From: JAYGED01 sp046582565
GTDB taxonomy: Bacteria; Pseudomonadota; Alphaproteobacteria; JAAXGF01
DNA: 11,129 nucleotides
Direction of reading: 5' to 3'
NCBI GenBank assembly: GCA_046582565.1
Contig: JAYGED010000162.1
Span: forward strand, 1-11,129
Each line of letters begins with the position of its first letter. Position 1 is the stretch's first letter. The notes beneath the pieces are model-generated. The model was not told the DNA's origin, did not search any database, and worked only from the letters and a program-made list of their open reading frames with translations. Shown piece by piece: positions 1 through 8,437 of the stretch. A program made the translations under genes and the position numbers.

Positions 1-2117
1 GGCTCGATCGAGGTCCGCGTAGAAAGAATATAGCCGAGACCCTCAAGACCATTCCGGCTGACCGTATCAACCCGTTCGTCGCCGGTCGCGATATAGGCCA
101 AGCGGGTGTCGAGAGTCGCCTTAAGAACGAATTCGTCGTTCGTTTGGGCGAGCGCTGGACCGGTGGCAATCAGCAGCAAACCGAGTCCCGCCACGCTTCG
201 CCCCAGACCCATGGGCAGCAACCCGCGAAGCATCAGCCCGGCCATCATATCGATCAGCGCCAGGGCAAGGGCGGCGGCGAGCAGCCAGGGTTTAAGGGCA
301 ACTTCGCCGGCCTTGCCGTAGGCCTGCCTCACGGCGCCGTCCGGCAAGCTGTCGATAGCAGCAATTGTATCAATGCTGGCGCCCAGATTTAGCACCCGGC
401 GGGTACCTTCCGCGCCATAGTAGCCAGGCGGATGGCGCGGATCTACGATGCTGTCGTTAAACGCCGCCGCGGCAATCGCACGGCTCGACGGCGGCGGCGT
501 GCCGAGGCGGCCAAGGCCGTCCAGGGTCGCCAGCGGCGCCAGTACCGTATCGTCTCCATCGCCGGAAACCCCCTGGCTCAATTGCACCAGCCGCTGCAAC
601 ATCTCGACGAACAGGCCCGATATAGCGAGATCGGACCAGGCGGTGCTGGCGGTGGTGTGGATCAGCACCAGCCAACCCCGGCCCCGCCGCTCGGCTGTCA
701 CCAAGGGGGTTCCGTCTTCCAATCTGACCCAGGTCTTATCGGCAAGATCGAGAGACGGCTCGGCAAGCACCTGGCGACGCACATGGACGTCGGGGGGAAT
801 GGCCAGGCCGGCGAACGGCGTATCGTCAGCGAAGGGCGCCAGGCGCGCCGGCACATTCCACGACAAGGCGCCGCCGAGCGCCCGGCCGCCATCGCGCAAG
901 ATGACCGGCACCAGATCGTCTCCATCCTTGGCGAGCCGGGGACCGGCAAAACGAACCAGCACCCCGCCGCTCATCAACCAGTCTTCCAAAAGGCGGCGGT
1001 CATCCCCGATAATACGGGCGAGATCGGCAAGCACCAAGACGGCCAGGGGCCGACTCAACAGGGTCGCAAGATCGGCCTTGCGGACCTCGCTGAGCGGATC
1101 GAGGGCGCGTTCGAGAAAATACAGCTCTGACAGCAACGGCTGATCGGCTTCAATGCCCTCGCCAGACAACAGCCCGACAGGGCGGCGGCGCCAGCGCTCG
1201 TCGAACAACACCGTAGAGCCCGATCCCCGCATCCCTTCGATATCCATCCTGGCCATGCGGTTACGCAGTTCACTGGGTAAGGATATTTCAACTTCGGTTG
1301 CTTGCTCACCCGAGGCGAAAATCGCCGATTCTCGCGCAAAAATCGCACCATCTTCACCGCTCACCGTGAGCCATACGGTCTGCTCTCCAAAGTCGCTCGC
1401 GCGAACTATACGGGCGATCAGCGGTCCGGGCCCGGAGTCGGGCGGCAGCAAGAGATGCGCACGGTCGTGAACATCGTCAAGCATAACCCGGAGCGCGCCG
1501 AACGATTGCAGACGCAGGGCAAAATCCTGCGCCACGCCATCCTCAATGCCGTCGCTGAGCCACAGCACATCGGCGCCTTCGGCCGATATGCCGTCCAGCG
1601 CCGACAGGGCGGTGGCGCGATCCGTCGCCCAGGGCTTGGGATTCAAGGTGCGGGTTATGGTCAGGGCTTCGTCGGCGCGCATCATCCGGCTTGCGGAGAT
1701 GACGCTTTCTCCCTCTGTGTCCGGCGGCGCCGTGGTCACCAAAATTACAGCACGATCATCGCGGCCCGCGCGTTCGAGAGCATCGGCCATGGCCTTTTGC
1801 CGACGATCCCAATGGCGCGCCGACGCCCAGCCGTCATCGACCGCCAGGATCAGCGGGCCATCGCCTTCAACAGAGGTTGCGGCATTGAGCAAGGGCTCGG
1901 CCAGGGCGGCAATCAACAGCGCCGCTAAGGCTAGCCTGAGGGCAATCAGCCAGGGCGGTGTGTGGGCCGGGGTCTCCTCCATGCCCAACAGGCCGAACAG
2001 CAATCGGATGGGCGGAAACCGTATCTGGCGAGGCGCCGGCGGGGTAACCTTGAGCAACCACCAGATGAGCGGCAGCACGGCCAGCGCCGATAAAATCCAG
2101 GGTGTCGCGAAAATCAA
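1..2117 (-). CDS. BatA-like membrane protein with DUF4159 domain (partial, C-terminus beyond left edge)
   Basis: An uninterrupted frame of 705 codons runs from a TTG at 2117-2115 to the left edge. The TTG lies just past the DUF58 stop, and GAGG sits 7 bases before it, which decides the start. The N-terminus is an aerotolerance-regulator (BatA) type: a hydrophobic segment at residues ~5-22 (ATPWILSALAVLPLIWWLL), a PxxRxxRFPP-like stretch, and a second membrane helix at ~55-77. A von Willebrand-like fold follows, with a degenerate metal site (DDGWAS, 94-99, not DxSxS) and LWLSDG at 185-190. Residues ~345-525 resemble the amidotransferase-like middle region of this family. Two more hydrophobic helices lie at ~609-630 and ~635-655. 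DUF4159 then begins (TLDTRLAYIATGDERVD, from ~668) and is cut off. Family members are about 900 residues or more, so roughly a quarter is missing. It probably works in the cell envelope with the MoxR ATPase and DUF58 protein upstream; the exact function is unknown. Confidence 0.9.
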   Translation of the reverse strand, partial: MIFATPWILSALAVLPLIWWLLKVTPPAPRQIRFPPIRLLFGLLGMEETPAHTPPWLIALRLALAALLIAALAEPLLNAATSVEGDGPLILAVDDGWASARHWDRRQKAMADALERAGRDDRAVILVTTAPPDTEGESVISASRMMRADEALTITRTLNPKPWATDRATALSALDGISAEGADVLWLSDGIEDGVAQDFALRLQSFGALRVMLDDVHDRAHLLLPPDSGPGPLIARIVRASDFGEQTVWLTVSGEDGAIFARESAIFASGEQATEVEISLPSELRNRMARMDIEGMRGSGSTVLFDERWRRRPVGLLSGEGIEADQPLLSELYFLERALDPLSEVRKADLATLLSRPLAVLVLADLARIIGDDRRLLEDWLMSGGVLVRFAGPRLAKDGDDLVPVILRDGGRALGGALSWNVPARLAPFADDTPFAGLAIPPDVHVRRQVLAEPSLDLADKTWVRLEDGTPLVTAERRGRGWLVLIHTTASTAWSDLAISGLFVEMLQRLVQLSQGVSGDGDDTVLAPLATLDGLGRLGTPPPSSRAIAAAAFNDSIVDPRHPPGYYGAEGTRRVLNLGASIDTIAAIDSLPDGAVRQAYGKAGEVALKPWLLAAALALALIDMMAGLMLRGLLPMGLGRSVAGLGLLLIATGPALAQTNDEFVLKATLDTRLAYIATGDERVDTVSRNGLEGLGYILSTRTSIE

Positions 2118-2118
2118 T

Positions 2119-3000
2119 CTAGCGCCTCGATTGCACGGACATGGCGGTATAGAGACTGAGCAAGGCCGCCTGGACCGGTCGATCCGTATGATGCACGGCG
2201 AAGCTCCAGCCCGCCGCCCGCATGATATGGGCAAGACCTTCGTGATGGGCTTGGAAGCGGGCCCTATATTCTTCAGCCAGAGACTCGGGACGGCCGATCA
2301 GCATATCGCCTTCACCCTCAAGGCCCTCAAACCGGGCGCGGCCGGTGAACGGCAGGGTTTCCTCGGCGGGATCGACGATCTGCACGACATGGCCTTTGAC
2401 GCCGCTGCCGACATATTGCCTGACCATGGTCTCGACAGCCTCAAGGGACGACAGAAAATCGCCGACCAGGACGACCTGGGCGTGTCGGGGCAAAATTACG
2501 GCGGGCGGCAAACTGGTCGTCGACCTCTTCCCACGCTCGAACCGAACGGCCATGCGGCTTAGGGCGGCGCCGCCGCTGGCCGGCCGGTTATCCTCGCCGA
2601 GCATGGCAATATGTTCGCCGCCGCGGACCAGCAGGACCGACAAGGCCAGGGTGAGCAGCGCCGCGCGATCCGCCTTAAGGACAGAAGCTGCGGTCGAGCA
2701 ATAAGCCATGGACGGCGAGGCGTCGCACCATAACCAAACCGATTCCGCCGCCTCCCACTCGTTCTCGCGGATGAACACGTGGGAGCTGCGCGCCGAGCGT
2801 CGCCAATCGATGCGCGTGGTCTCGTCGCCGGACTGATGACGGCGGTATTGCCAGAAGGTTTCTCCGGTGCCGACACGGCGGCGACCGTGAACTCCCTGGG
2901 CGATAATCGCCGCGACCCGTTCAGCGGCCACCAGCAGCGCAGGCAGGGTTGCGGCTAGCTGCTCCGCCTGTTGTCTGGTTGCGACCTGAGGTTCGGCCAT
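2119..3000 (-). CDS. DUF58 domain protein (von Willebrand-type MoxR partner)
   Basis: A 293-residue protein with the DUF58 signature: GETFWQYRRHQSGDETTRID at 46-65, then WRRSARS, and IRENEWE at 78-83. These lead into a von Willebrand A strand and an intact metal-site motif DASPS (93-97, DxSxS type). No signal peptide or convincing membrane helix is seen, so it is probably cytoplasmic or at the inner face of the membrane. DUF58 proteins are almost always encoded next to MoxR ATPases and are thought to act as their adaptors; the substrate here is unknown. The gene starts 9 bases after the moxR-type stop and its stop is 1 base from the downstream TTG start, so the three genes are surely one operon. 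No strong ribosome binding site precedes the ATG, which fits translation coupled to the upstream gene. Confidence 0.93.
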   Translation of the reverse strand: MAEPQVATRQQAEQLAATLPALLVAAERVAAIIAQGVHGRRRVGTGETFWQYRRHQSGDETTRIDWRRSARSSHVFIRENEWEAAESVWLWCDASPSMAYCSTAASVLKADRAALLTLALSVLLVRGGEHIAMLGEDNRPASGGAALSRMAVRFERGKRSTTSLPPAVILPRHAQVVLVGDFLSSLEAVETMVRQYVGSGVKGHVVQIVDPAEETLPFTGRARFEGLEGEGDMLIGRPESLAEEYRARFQAHHEGLAHIMRAAGWSFAVHHTDRPVQAALLSLYTAMSVQSRR

Positions 3001-3009
3001 GGAACGCGA

Positions 3010-4020
<1,011 letters not shown>

Positions 4021-4049
4021 CAATCCATGCTCCCGTAGTATAACGTAGA
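4021..4049. promoter_or_regulatory. Very short divergent control region, MoxR operon / DUF1285 operon
   Basis: Only 29 bases separate the two divergent start codons, so at least one promoter must reach into the opposite gene. On the minus strand TATACT (4042-4037) resembles a -10 box and GGGAG (4034-4030) a ribosome binding site for the MoxR gene, but a start site set by that -10 would fall on the GGGAG, so the two may not both be right. On the plus strand TATAAC (4039-4044) could be a -10 for the DUF1285 operon. No good -35 box is seen for either. This is inference from short motifs only. Confidence 0.3.
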
Positions 4050-4601
4050 ATGACAGTGCAAAATATGGACCCCGCAAAATTAGCCACATCGATCAAGGCC
4101 AAGGGAGAACGGCCGGACCCGGTTATCTGCGGCGATCTTGATATGCGCATCGCCCGTGATGGAACTTGGTTCTACCATGGCTCGCCCATCGGTCGCAAAC
4201 CGCTGGTCAAGCTCTTCGCGACGGTTCTAAACCGCGATGAGGACGGCGTCTACTGGCTCACCACGCCGGTTGAAAAAGGCCGTGTCGAGGTCGATGACGC
4301 GCCGTTCCTTGCCGTAGAGGTGACGATCACCGGTGAGGGCAGCGATCAGAGCCTATGCTTTAGAACCACCCTCGACGACGAAGTCACGGTGGACGGTGAT
4401 CATCCCTTGCGCGTCGACATCGATGCGAAGACCGGTGAGCCCTCGCCTTATATTTTGGTGCGCGGACGTCTTGAAGCGCTGATCAACCGCTCGGTGTTCT
4501 ATGAACTGGTCGAGCTTGCCGCCGAGGAGGTCATCGACGGCGAGTCGCTATTTGGCGTGTGGAGCGCCGGATGTTTCTTCCCGCTGGGCGCCACGCCATG
4601 A
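4050..4601 (+). CDS. DUF1285 domain protein
   Basis: A 183-residue soluble protein recognised as DUF1285 by the conserved N-terminal stretch DGTWFYHGSPIGRKPLVKLF (residues ~37-56) followed by DEDGVYWLTTPVEKGRVEVD and APFLAVEV. The family is proteobacterial, a little under 200 residues long, and has no assigned function; no signal peptide, membrane helix or catalytic motif is visible. The start may be the ATG at 4050 or the in-frame ATG at 4065 (MDPAK); neither has a good ribosome binding site. The stop codon overlaps the start of the Nudix gene as ATGA (4598-4601), so the two are translationally coupled. First gene of the plus-strand operon ending in cca. Confidence 0.9.
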   Translation: MTVQNMDPAKLATSIKAKGERPDPVICGDLDMRIARDGTWFYHGSPIGRKPLVKLFATVLNRDEDGVYWLTTPVEKGRVEVDDAPFLAVEVTITGEGSDQSLCFRTTLDDEVTVDGDHPLRVDIDAKTGEPSPYILVRGRLEALINRSVFYELVELAAEEVIDGESLFGVWSAGCFFPLGATP

Positions 4602-5194
4602 CGCCCGACGCCTTTCGCCACTGCCTGAGCCTGATCGAGCCCGACGGCTGGAACGCGGTGTCCGCCATCGACCCCGATAGCGGCCCCCTCACCCCCGCCG
4701 CCGTTCTGATCCCTCTGGTTACCCATGATCATGGCCTGGCGGCTATCCTGACTGAGCGCACCGCCCATCTCAACGATCATGCCGGCCAGGTAAGCTTTCC
4801 AGGCGGCCGTCATGAACCCGATGACGACGGCCCGGTGGCCACGGCGCTTCGCGAAACCGCTGAAGAGATCGGTCTGGCTTCCAATTGCATCGAAATTATC
4901 GGTTGTCTCGACGCCCAGGATACGTCGAGTGGATTTTCCGTTGTTCCGGTGGTCGGGCTGGTCGAGCCGGTGTATTCTCTAACCCTGGACGACTTCGAAG
5001 TGGATGAGGCATTCGAGGTGCCGCTTGCATTCCTGTTCGATGGACGCAATAAGCGGCGTGAAGAAATGATCTGGCAGGGACGCCTACGTGCATACGAAGT
5101 CTTTAACAACTACCAGGGCCACAAGGTCTGGGGCGTCACCGCGCGCATCATCGGAAGTTTACAGGAAGCCATAGAAGCTAAAATAGAATCATGA
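4598..5194 (+). CDS. Nudix hydrolase, CoA pyrophosphatase (NudL type)
   Basis: A 198-residue Nudix enzyme expected to split coenzyme A or its derivatives into phosphopantetheine and 3',5'-ADP, a CoA turnover or clean-up role in the cytoplasm. The CoA-specific signature of this subfamily is visible as ILTERTAHLNDHAGQVSFPG (residues 50-69). It is followed directly by the Nudix box, GGRHEPDDD then TALRETAEEIGL (82-93), with metal-binding glutamates E86, E89 and E90. The start at 4598 is chosen over the upstream ATG at 4559 because it gives an ATGA overlap with DUF1285 and a normal family N-terminus. Its own stop overlaps the next start in the same way (5191-5194). Length is normal for the family. 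Confidence 0.93.
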   Translation: MTPDAFRHCLSLIEPDGWNAVSAIDPDSGPLTPAAVLIPLVTHDHGLAAILTERTAHLNDHAGQVSFPGGRHEPDDDGPVATALRETAEEIGLASNCIEIIGCLDAQDTSSGFSVVPVVGLVEPVYSLTLDDFEVDEAFEVPLAFLFDGRNKRREEMIWQGRLRAYEVFNNYQGHKVWGVTARIIGSLQEAIEAKIES

Positions 5195-5469
5195 GACGCC
5201 TGCTCATCAATTACCTGCTGCCGATCGTTCTGCCCTTCGTGGTTTACGGTATCTGGCTCACCTACGCCCGCTACAGGGCGCGCATAGCGGGTCATGACGG
5301 CATGCCCGAATGGCGGGACGCACCCTGGACCTGGCTAATGGTCGCCGCCGCCGTGCTGATCTCCCTGAGTTTCGCCACCCTCGCCGTCGTCGGCGGCAGC
5401 CCGACTGATCAGAAATACGTACCGCCGCAATATATCGACGGCGTGATTGTGCCGAGCCACACGGAATAG
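5191..5469 (+). CDS. Small DUF6111 family inner-membrane protein
   Basis: A 92-residue protein with two predicted membrane helices: residues ~4-24 (LLINYLLPIVLPFVVYGIWL) and ~47-67 (TWLMVAAAVLISLSFATLAV). Between them is a basic, Trp-containing loop (YARYRARIAG, then PEWRDAPW), and a short polar tail ends in YVPPQYIDGVIVPSH. The length, the paired helices and the position between a CoA pyrophosphatase and cca match the alphaproteobacterial DUF6111 family as I remember it. Function is unknown. The basic stretch before helix 2 suggests a cytoplasmic loop with both termini outside, but topology is only inferred. The start overlaps the Nudix stop by 4 bases, and an 11-base gap leads to cca. Confidence 0.83.
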   Translation: MRRLLINYLLPIVLPFVVYGIWLTYARYRARIAGHDGMPEWRDAPWTWLMVAAAVLISLSFATLAVVGGSPTDQKYVPPQYIDGVIVPSHTE

Positions 5470-5480
5470 CGACATATACC

Positions 5481-6674
5481 ATGGACCCGGTCGAGCGGAT
5501 CGACCCACAAGCCTGGATGACGACACCCGGCGTTGAAGCGGTGTTCGCGGCGCTGAGCGCGAACGGCGCCGTGGTTCGATTCGTCGGTGGCTGCGTGCGC
5601 GACGCGGTGCTCGGCAGGGCGCCCGGCGGCGATATCGACCTTGCAACGTGCGATCCCCCCGAGACGGTGATGGGACTGCTCGAAGCGGCTGAGCTGCGCG
5701 CCCTGCCGACCGGCATCGATCATGGCACGGTGACCGCCCTGGCGCAGGGCCAATCAATCGAGATCACCACCCTGCGCCGGGATGTAGAAACCGACGGGCG
5801 CCACGCGACAGTCGCCTTCACCGATGATTGGGCGGCGGATGCGGCGCGGCGCGATTTCACCATGAACGCCCTGTTCTGTGATGCCGACGGCGCCCTCTAT
5901 GATCCCATGGGAGGCCTGGACGACGCCCGCGCCGGTCGCGTGCGTTTCGTCGGCGAACCCGACCAGCGGATCGACGAAGACGCCCTGCGTATTCTGCGCT
6001 TCTTCCGCTTCTACGCCCATTACGGCCAGGCGCCGGCGGACGAAGCGGCCCTCGCCGCCTGCCGCGCCAAGGCGTCTCGTATGACCAATCTGTCGGGCGA
6101 GAGGGTCGGCGCGGAGATGCTCAAGCTGCTTGCCGCGCCCGAGCCGGCGCCCGCCCTGGGGCTGATGATCGAGAGTGGCGTTGCCGGAGCCTTGCTGCCG
6201 TCGATCACTGGAACCGGCAACCTGGCCAGGCTGTGCAGCCTCGATGACGGCGATCCCCTTCGCCGCCTGGGGATTTTGCTGAGCGGCGATGCCCTGGCCG
6301 TCGCCGAGCGGTTGCGCCTGTCCAATGCGGAGCGGGACCGCCTCGCAGAGATCATCCAACGACCCCTCGAACCGCTCGAACCCGCCGCCCAACGCCGGGC
6401 GATCTATCGGCTCGGCGCCTTGCTGTTCATCGACCGCGCTTACCTGGCCTGGGCGGAAACCGGGGACGATCGTTTCGGCGCCATGATAGAAACCGCGCGC
6501 GAATGGCCGATCCCTGCCCTGCCCGTCGGCGGCGCGGATGTCATGGCTCTGGGGGTGGACAGCGGCCCCGAGGTCGGCCGCCTGCTCGAAATCGTCGAGA
6601 ACTGGTGGATAGACGGCGACTTCCAGGCCGACCGCGAGGCCGCCCAGGAAAAGCTGGCGGCGCTAATTCCCTAG
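5481..6674 (+). CDS. cca: CCA tRNA nucleotidyltransferase (class II)
   Basis: A 397-residue enzyme that adds or repairs the 3' CCA end of tRNAs, using CTP and ATP without a template. Class II nucleotidyltransferase motifs run in order: RFVGGCVRD (33-41), the catalytic carboxylates in GGDIDLAT (D51 and D53), EITTLRRD (94-101), RRDFTMNAL (123-131), DPMGGLDD, GRVRFVG (152-158), and the RNA/nucleotide-binding block RIDEDALRILRFFRF (163-177). SGERVGAEM follows in the neck domain. The C-terminus is a helical body without an HD phosphohydrolase motif, as is usual in alphaproteobacteria. Last gene of the plus-strand operon. Its 3' end overlaps the convergent phosphatase gene by 12 bases (6663-6674), and no terminator is visible between them. 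Confidence 0.97.
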   Translation: MDPVERIDPQAWMTTPGVEAVFAALSANGAVVRFVGGCVRDAVLGRAPGGDIDLATCDPPETVMGLLEAAELRALPTGIDHGTVTALAQGQSIEITTLRRDVETDGRHATVAFTDDWAADAARRDFTMNALFCDADGALYDPMGGLDDARAGRVRFVGEPDQRIDEDALRILRFFRFYAHYGQAPADEAALAACRAKASRMTNLSGERVGAEMLKLLAAPEPAPALGLMIESGVAGALLPSITGTGNLARLCSLDDGDPLRRLGILLSGDALAVAERLRLSNAERDRLAEIIQRPLEPLEPAAQRRAIYRLGALLFIDRAYLAWAETGDDRFGAMIETAREWPIPALPVGGADVMALGVDSGPEVGRLLEIVENWWIDGDFQADREAAQEKLAALIP

Positions 6675-7283
6675 TCTTTCAGCCAAGCCATCGAGTGACT
6701 CACCGATGATCACCTCGTAGCCATCGCCGGCGAGCAATCGAGTTTCCGCCGCATCGCGCGCGCCGTAGCCGGTAGGAACCAGCCATCCGCCACGCAAGCC
6801 GGCGCGCAGTCCGGCTTCAATGTCGGTGGCGCAATCTCCGGCGACCCAGCTTGCCGACAGATCGAGGCCAAGCTCGGCGGCGGCGACGGTCAGCATGCCG
6901 GGATCGGGCTTGCGGCCATAAGGCATAGGCTCAGCCGGCACCTGTGGACAGGCATAGACCGCATCGAGATGCGCCCCAGCGGCGGCGACGGCTGCGGCCA
7001 CTGCATCCTCGACGGCGCTGTAAGCCGGCCAATCGAAAAGGCCGCGCCCGATGCCCGACTGGTTGGTGATCACCACAACCGGGAGGCCGAGCCGGTTGGC
7101 CGCGGCTATGGTAACGGCGGCTTCGGGAATGACGCGAACCAGGGCGGGGTCGGACAGATAGGGTGAATCTTCAATTATCGTGCCGTCGCGATCGAGAAAT
7201 AGCGCTGGTCGCGACCCTGCCTGGCCGGGGCTGTAGAGACGCCGCCTAAGACCCTGTTCATCAATGTGATCAATTGCCTTCAT
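6663..7283 (-). CDS. gmhB: HAD-IIIA phosphatase, GmhB type (heptose 1,7-bisphosphate 7-phosphatase-like)
   Basis: A 206-residue HAD hydrolase of the GmhB/HisB-N group. Motif I is FLDRDGT with nucleophile D31 and acid/base D33; motif II is VITNQSGIGRG (71-81); motif III lysine is in YGRKPDPGM (K125); motif IV is VAGDCATDIEAG (147-158, D150). GmhB removes the 7-phosphate from glycero-manno-heptose 1,7-bisphosphate on the way to ADP- or GDP-heptose. The usual zinc loop of GmhB (Cys, His, Cys, Cys) is stripped here: only C112 remains in YACPQVPAEPMPYGRKP. It could therefore be a GmhB without zinc, or a phosphatase for a related sugar phosphate. The N-terminal ~25 residues before motif I are longer than in E. 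coli GmhB. No ribosome binding site is seen before the ATG. Divergent from gmd across 98 bases, convergent with cca. Confidence 0.82.
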   Translation of the reverse strand: MKAIDHIDEQGLRRRLYSPGQAGSRPALFLDRDGTIIEDSPYLSDPALVRVIPEAAVTIAAANRLGLPVVVITNQSGIGRGLFDWPAYSAVEDAVAAAVAAAGAHLDAVYACPQVPAEPMPYGRKPDPGMLTVAAAELGLDLSASWVAGDCATDIEAGLRAGLRGGWLVPTGYGARDAAETRLLAGDGYEVIIGESLDGLAERLGN

Positions 7284-7381
7284 GCTTTATGGTACGCGGA
7301 GCCTGATGAAAAGACTACGGCGTGTGGCATTGATCGGGTAAAATCCGCATAATGGTAAATCCACATCAAGGAAAAGTCTCT
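7284..7381. promoter_or_regulatory. Divergent intergenic region between gmhB-like gene and gmd
   Basis: This 98-base spacer must hold the promoter of gmd and probably that of the gmhB-like gene. AT-rich hexamers that could serve as -10 boxes for gmd are TAAAAT (7339-7344) and CATAAT (7348-7353), but neither has a convincing -35 partner at 16-18 bases. The clear signal is the ribosome binding site AAGGA (7368-7372), 9 bases before the gmd ATG at 7382. No operator-like inverted repeat was recognised. Confidence 0.4.
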
Positions 7382-8437
7382 ATGGCGGACAAACGGGCGC
7401 TCATCACCGGTGTAACCGGGCAGGACGGAGCCTATCTCGCCGAATTTCTGATCGGCAAAGGGTACGAGGTTCACGGTCTCCAGCGCCGCTCGTCTTCCTA
7501 CAACGCCGGGCGGGTCGATGGTTTGCAGTCAAATCCCGACTTCGCCATGCATTATGGGGATATGACGGATTCCACCAACCTGATCCGGCTGGTCCAGAGC
7601 ATCCAGCCGACCGAGATTTATAATCTCGCGGCACAAAGCCATGTGCAGGTCAGCTTCGATACGCCCGAATATACCGCCAACGCCGACGCCGTCGGCGCCC
7701 TGCGCCTACTTGAGGCGATACGCATCCTCGGTCTGGAGAACAGCACGCGGTTTTATCAAGCCGCCACATCCGAGCTTTACGGCAGAGTTGTGGAAACCCC
7801 CCAGAGCGAGACCACGCCGTTTTATCCACGCTCGCCCTATGCCGTGGCCAAGCTCTATGCCTATTGGGTGACGGTCAACTATCGAGAGGCATACGGAATG
7901 TTCGCGGCGAATGGGATTTTGTTCAATCACGAGGGGCCGACCCGGGGCGAGACCTTTGTCACCCGCAAGATCACCCGCGCGGTGGCGGCTATTGAGCTTG
8001 GCCTGCAAAAAACACTCAGCCTCGGCAACATCGACGCCAAACGCGACTGGGGCCATGCCCGCGATTATGTTGAGGGGCAATGGCTTATTCTGCAGCAGGA
8101 CAAGCCCGATGACTTCGTGCTGGCGACCGGCGAGACCCATTCGGTGCGTGAATTCGTCGAACTCGCCTTCGCCCATGTGGGCCGCACGATCGAATGGCGT
8201 GGCGAAGGAGAGCAGGAACAAGGGCTCGATGCCGAGAGCGGCGATCTGCTGGTTGAGATCGATCCGCGCTTCTATCGCCCAACCGAAGTCGACCTGCTGC
8301 TCGGCGATCCCTCCAAGGCAAAGGCCATACTGGGCTGGGAAGCCAAGATCAAGTTCAAGCAATTGGTCACCGAGATGATCGAGAGCGACCTAGAACTGGT
8401 CAAATCCGAGGCCGGGCGCCAGGGCCGTGACGGCTGA
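7382..8437 (+). CDS. gmd: GDP-mannose 4,6-dehydratase
   Basis: A 351-residue short-chain dehydrogenase/reductase that converts GDP-D-mannose to GDP-4-keto-6-deoxymannose with bound NADP, the first step to GDP-L-fucose or GDP-rhamnose. The nucleotide-binding motif is ITGVTGQDGAYLAEFL (8-23). The family RR-loop that binds NADP of the neighbouring subunit is LQRRSSSYNAGRV (33-45). Catalytic residues are T129 and E131 in ATSELYG and the YxxxK pair Y153/K157. RDWGHARDYV is intact. The start is the ATG at 7382 with AAGGA 9 bases upstream; the upstream ATG at 7352 has no ribosome binding site. One oddity: the near-invariant NHESPRRGE reads NHEGPTRGE (182-190). Overlaps fcl by 11 bases. Confidence 0.96.
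   Translation: MADKRALITGVTGQDGAYLAEFLIGKGYEVHGLQRRSSSYNAGRVDGLQSNPDFAMHYGDMTDSTNLIRLVQSIQPTEIYNLAAQSHVQVSFDTPEYTANADAVGALRLLEAIRILGLENSTRFYQAATSELYGRVVETPQSETTPFYPRSPYAVAKLYAYWVTVNYREAYGMFAANGILFNHEGPTRGETFVTRKITRAVAAIELGLQKTLSLGNIDAKRDWGHARDYVEGQWLILQQDKPDDFVLATGETHSVREFVELAFAHVGRTIEWRGEGEQEQGLDAESGDLLVEIDPRFYRPTEVDLLLGDPSKAKAILGWEAKIKFKQLVTEMIESDLELVKSEAGRQGRDG

Noticed and set aside
432..1143. Two overlapping plus-strand open frames of about 230 codons
   Set aside because: Both are antisense to the continuous DUF4159 frame; two overlapping long frames on the same bases is typical of GC-rich shadows.
1546..2562. Long plus-strand open frame of 338 codons
   Set aside because: It lies antisense to the DUF4159 and DUF58 genes, has a low-complexity Ser/Arg/Ala composition and no recognisable family, as expected from a shadow in high-GC DNA.
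4559..4597. Upstream ATG for the Nudix gene
   Set aside because: It would lie inside DUF1285 and add 13 residues not typical of the family; the ATG at 4598 gives the ATGA overlap repeated at the next junction.
5754..6392. Minus-strand open frame of 212 codons opposite cca
   Set aside because: cca motifs are complete on the plus strand; the antisense frame has no family features.
7330..7353. TTGATC ... CATAAT as a gmd promoter
   Set aside because: The spacing is only 12 bases, too short for a normal sigma-70 promoter.
7706..8362. Minus-strand open frame of 218 codons opposite gmd
   Set aside because: Antisense to intact gmd, with no recognisable domain or ribosome binding site.
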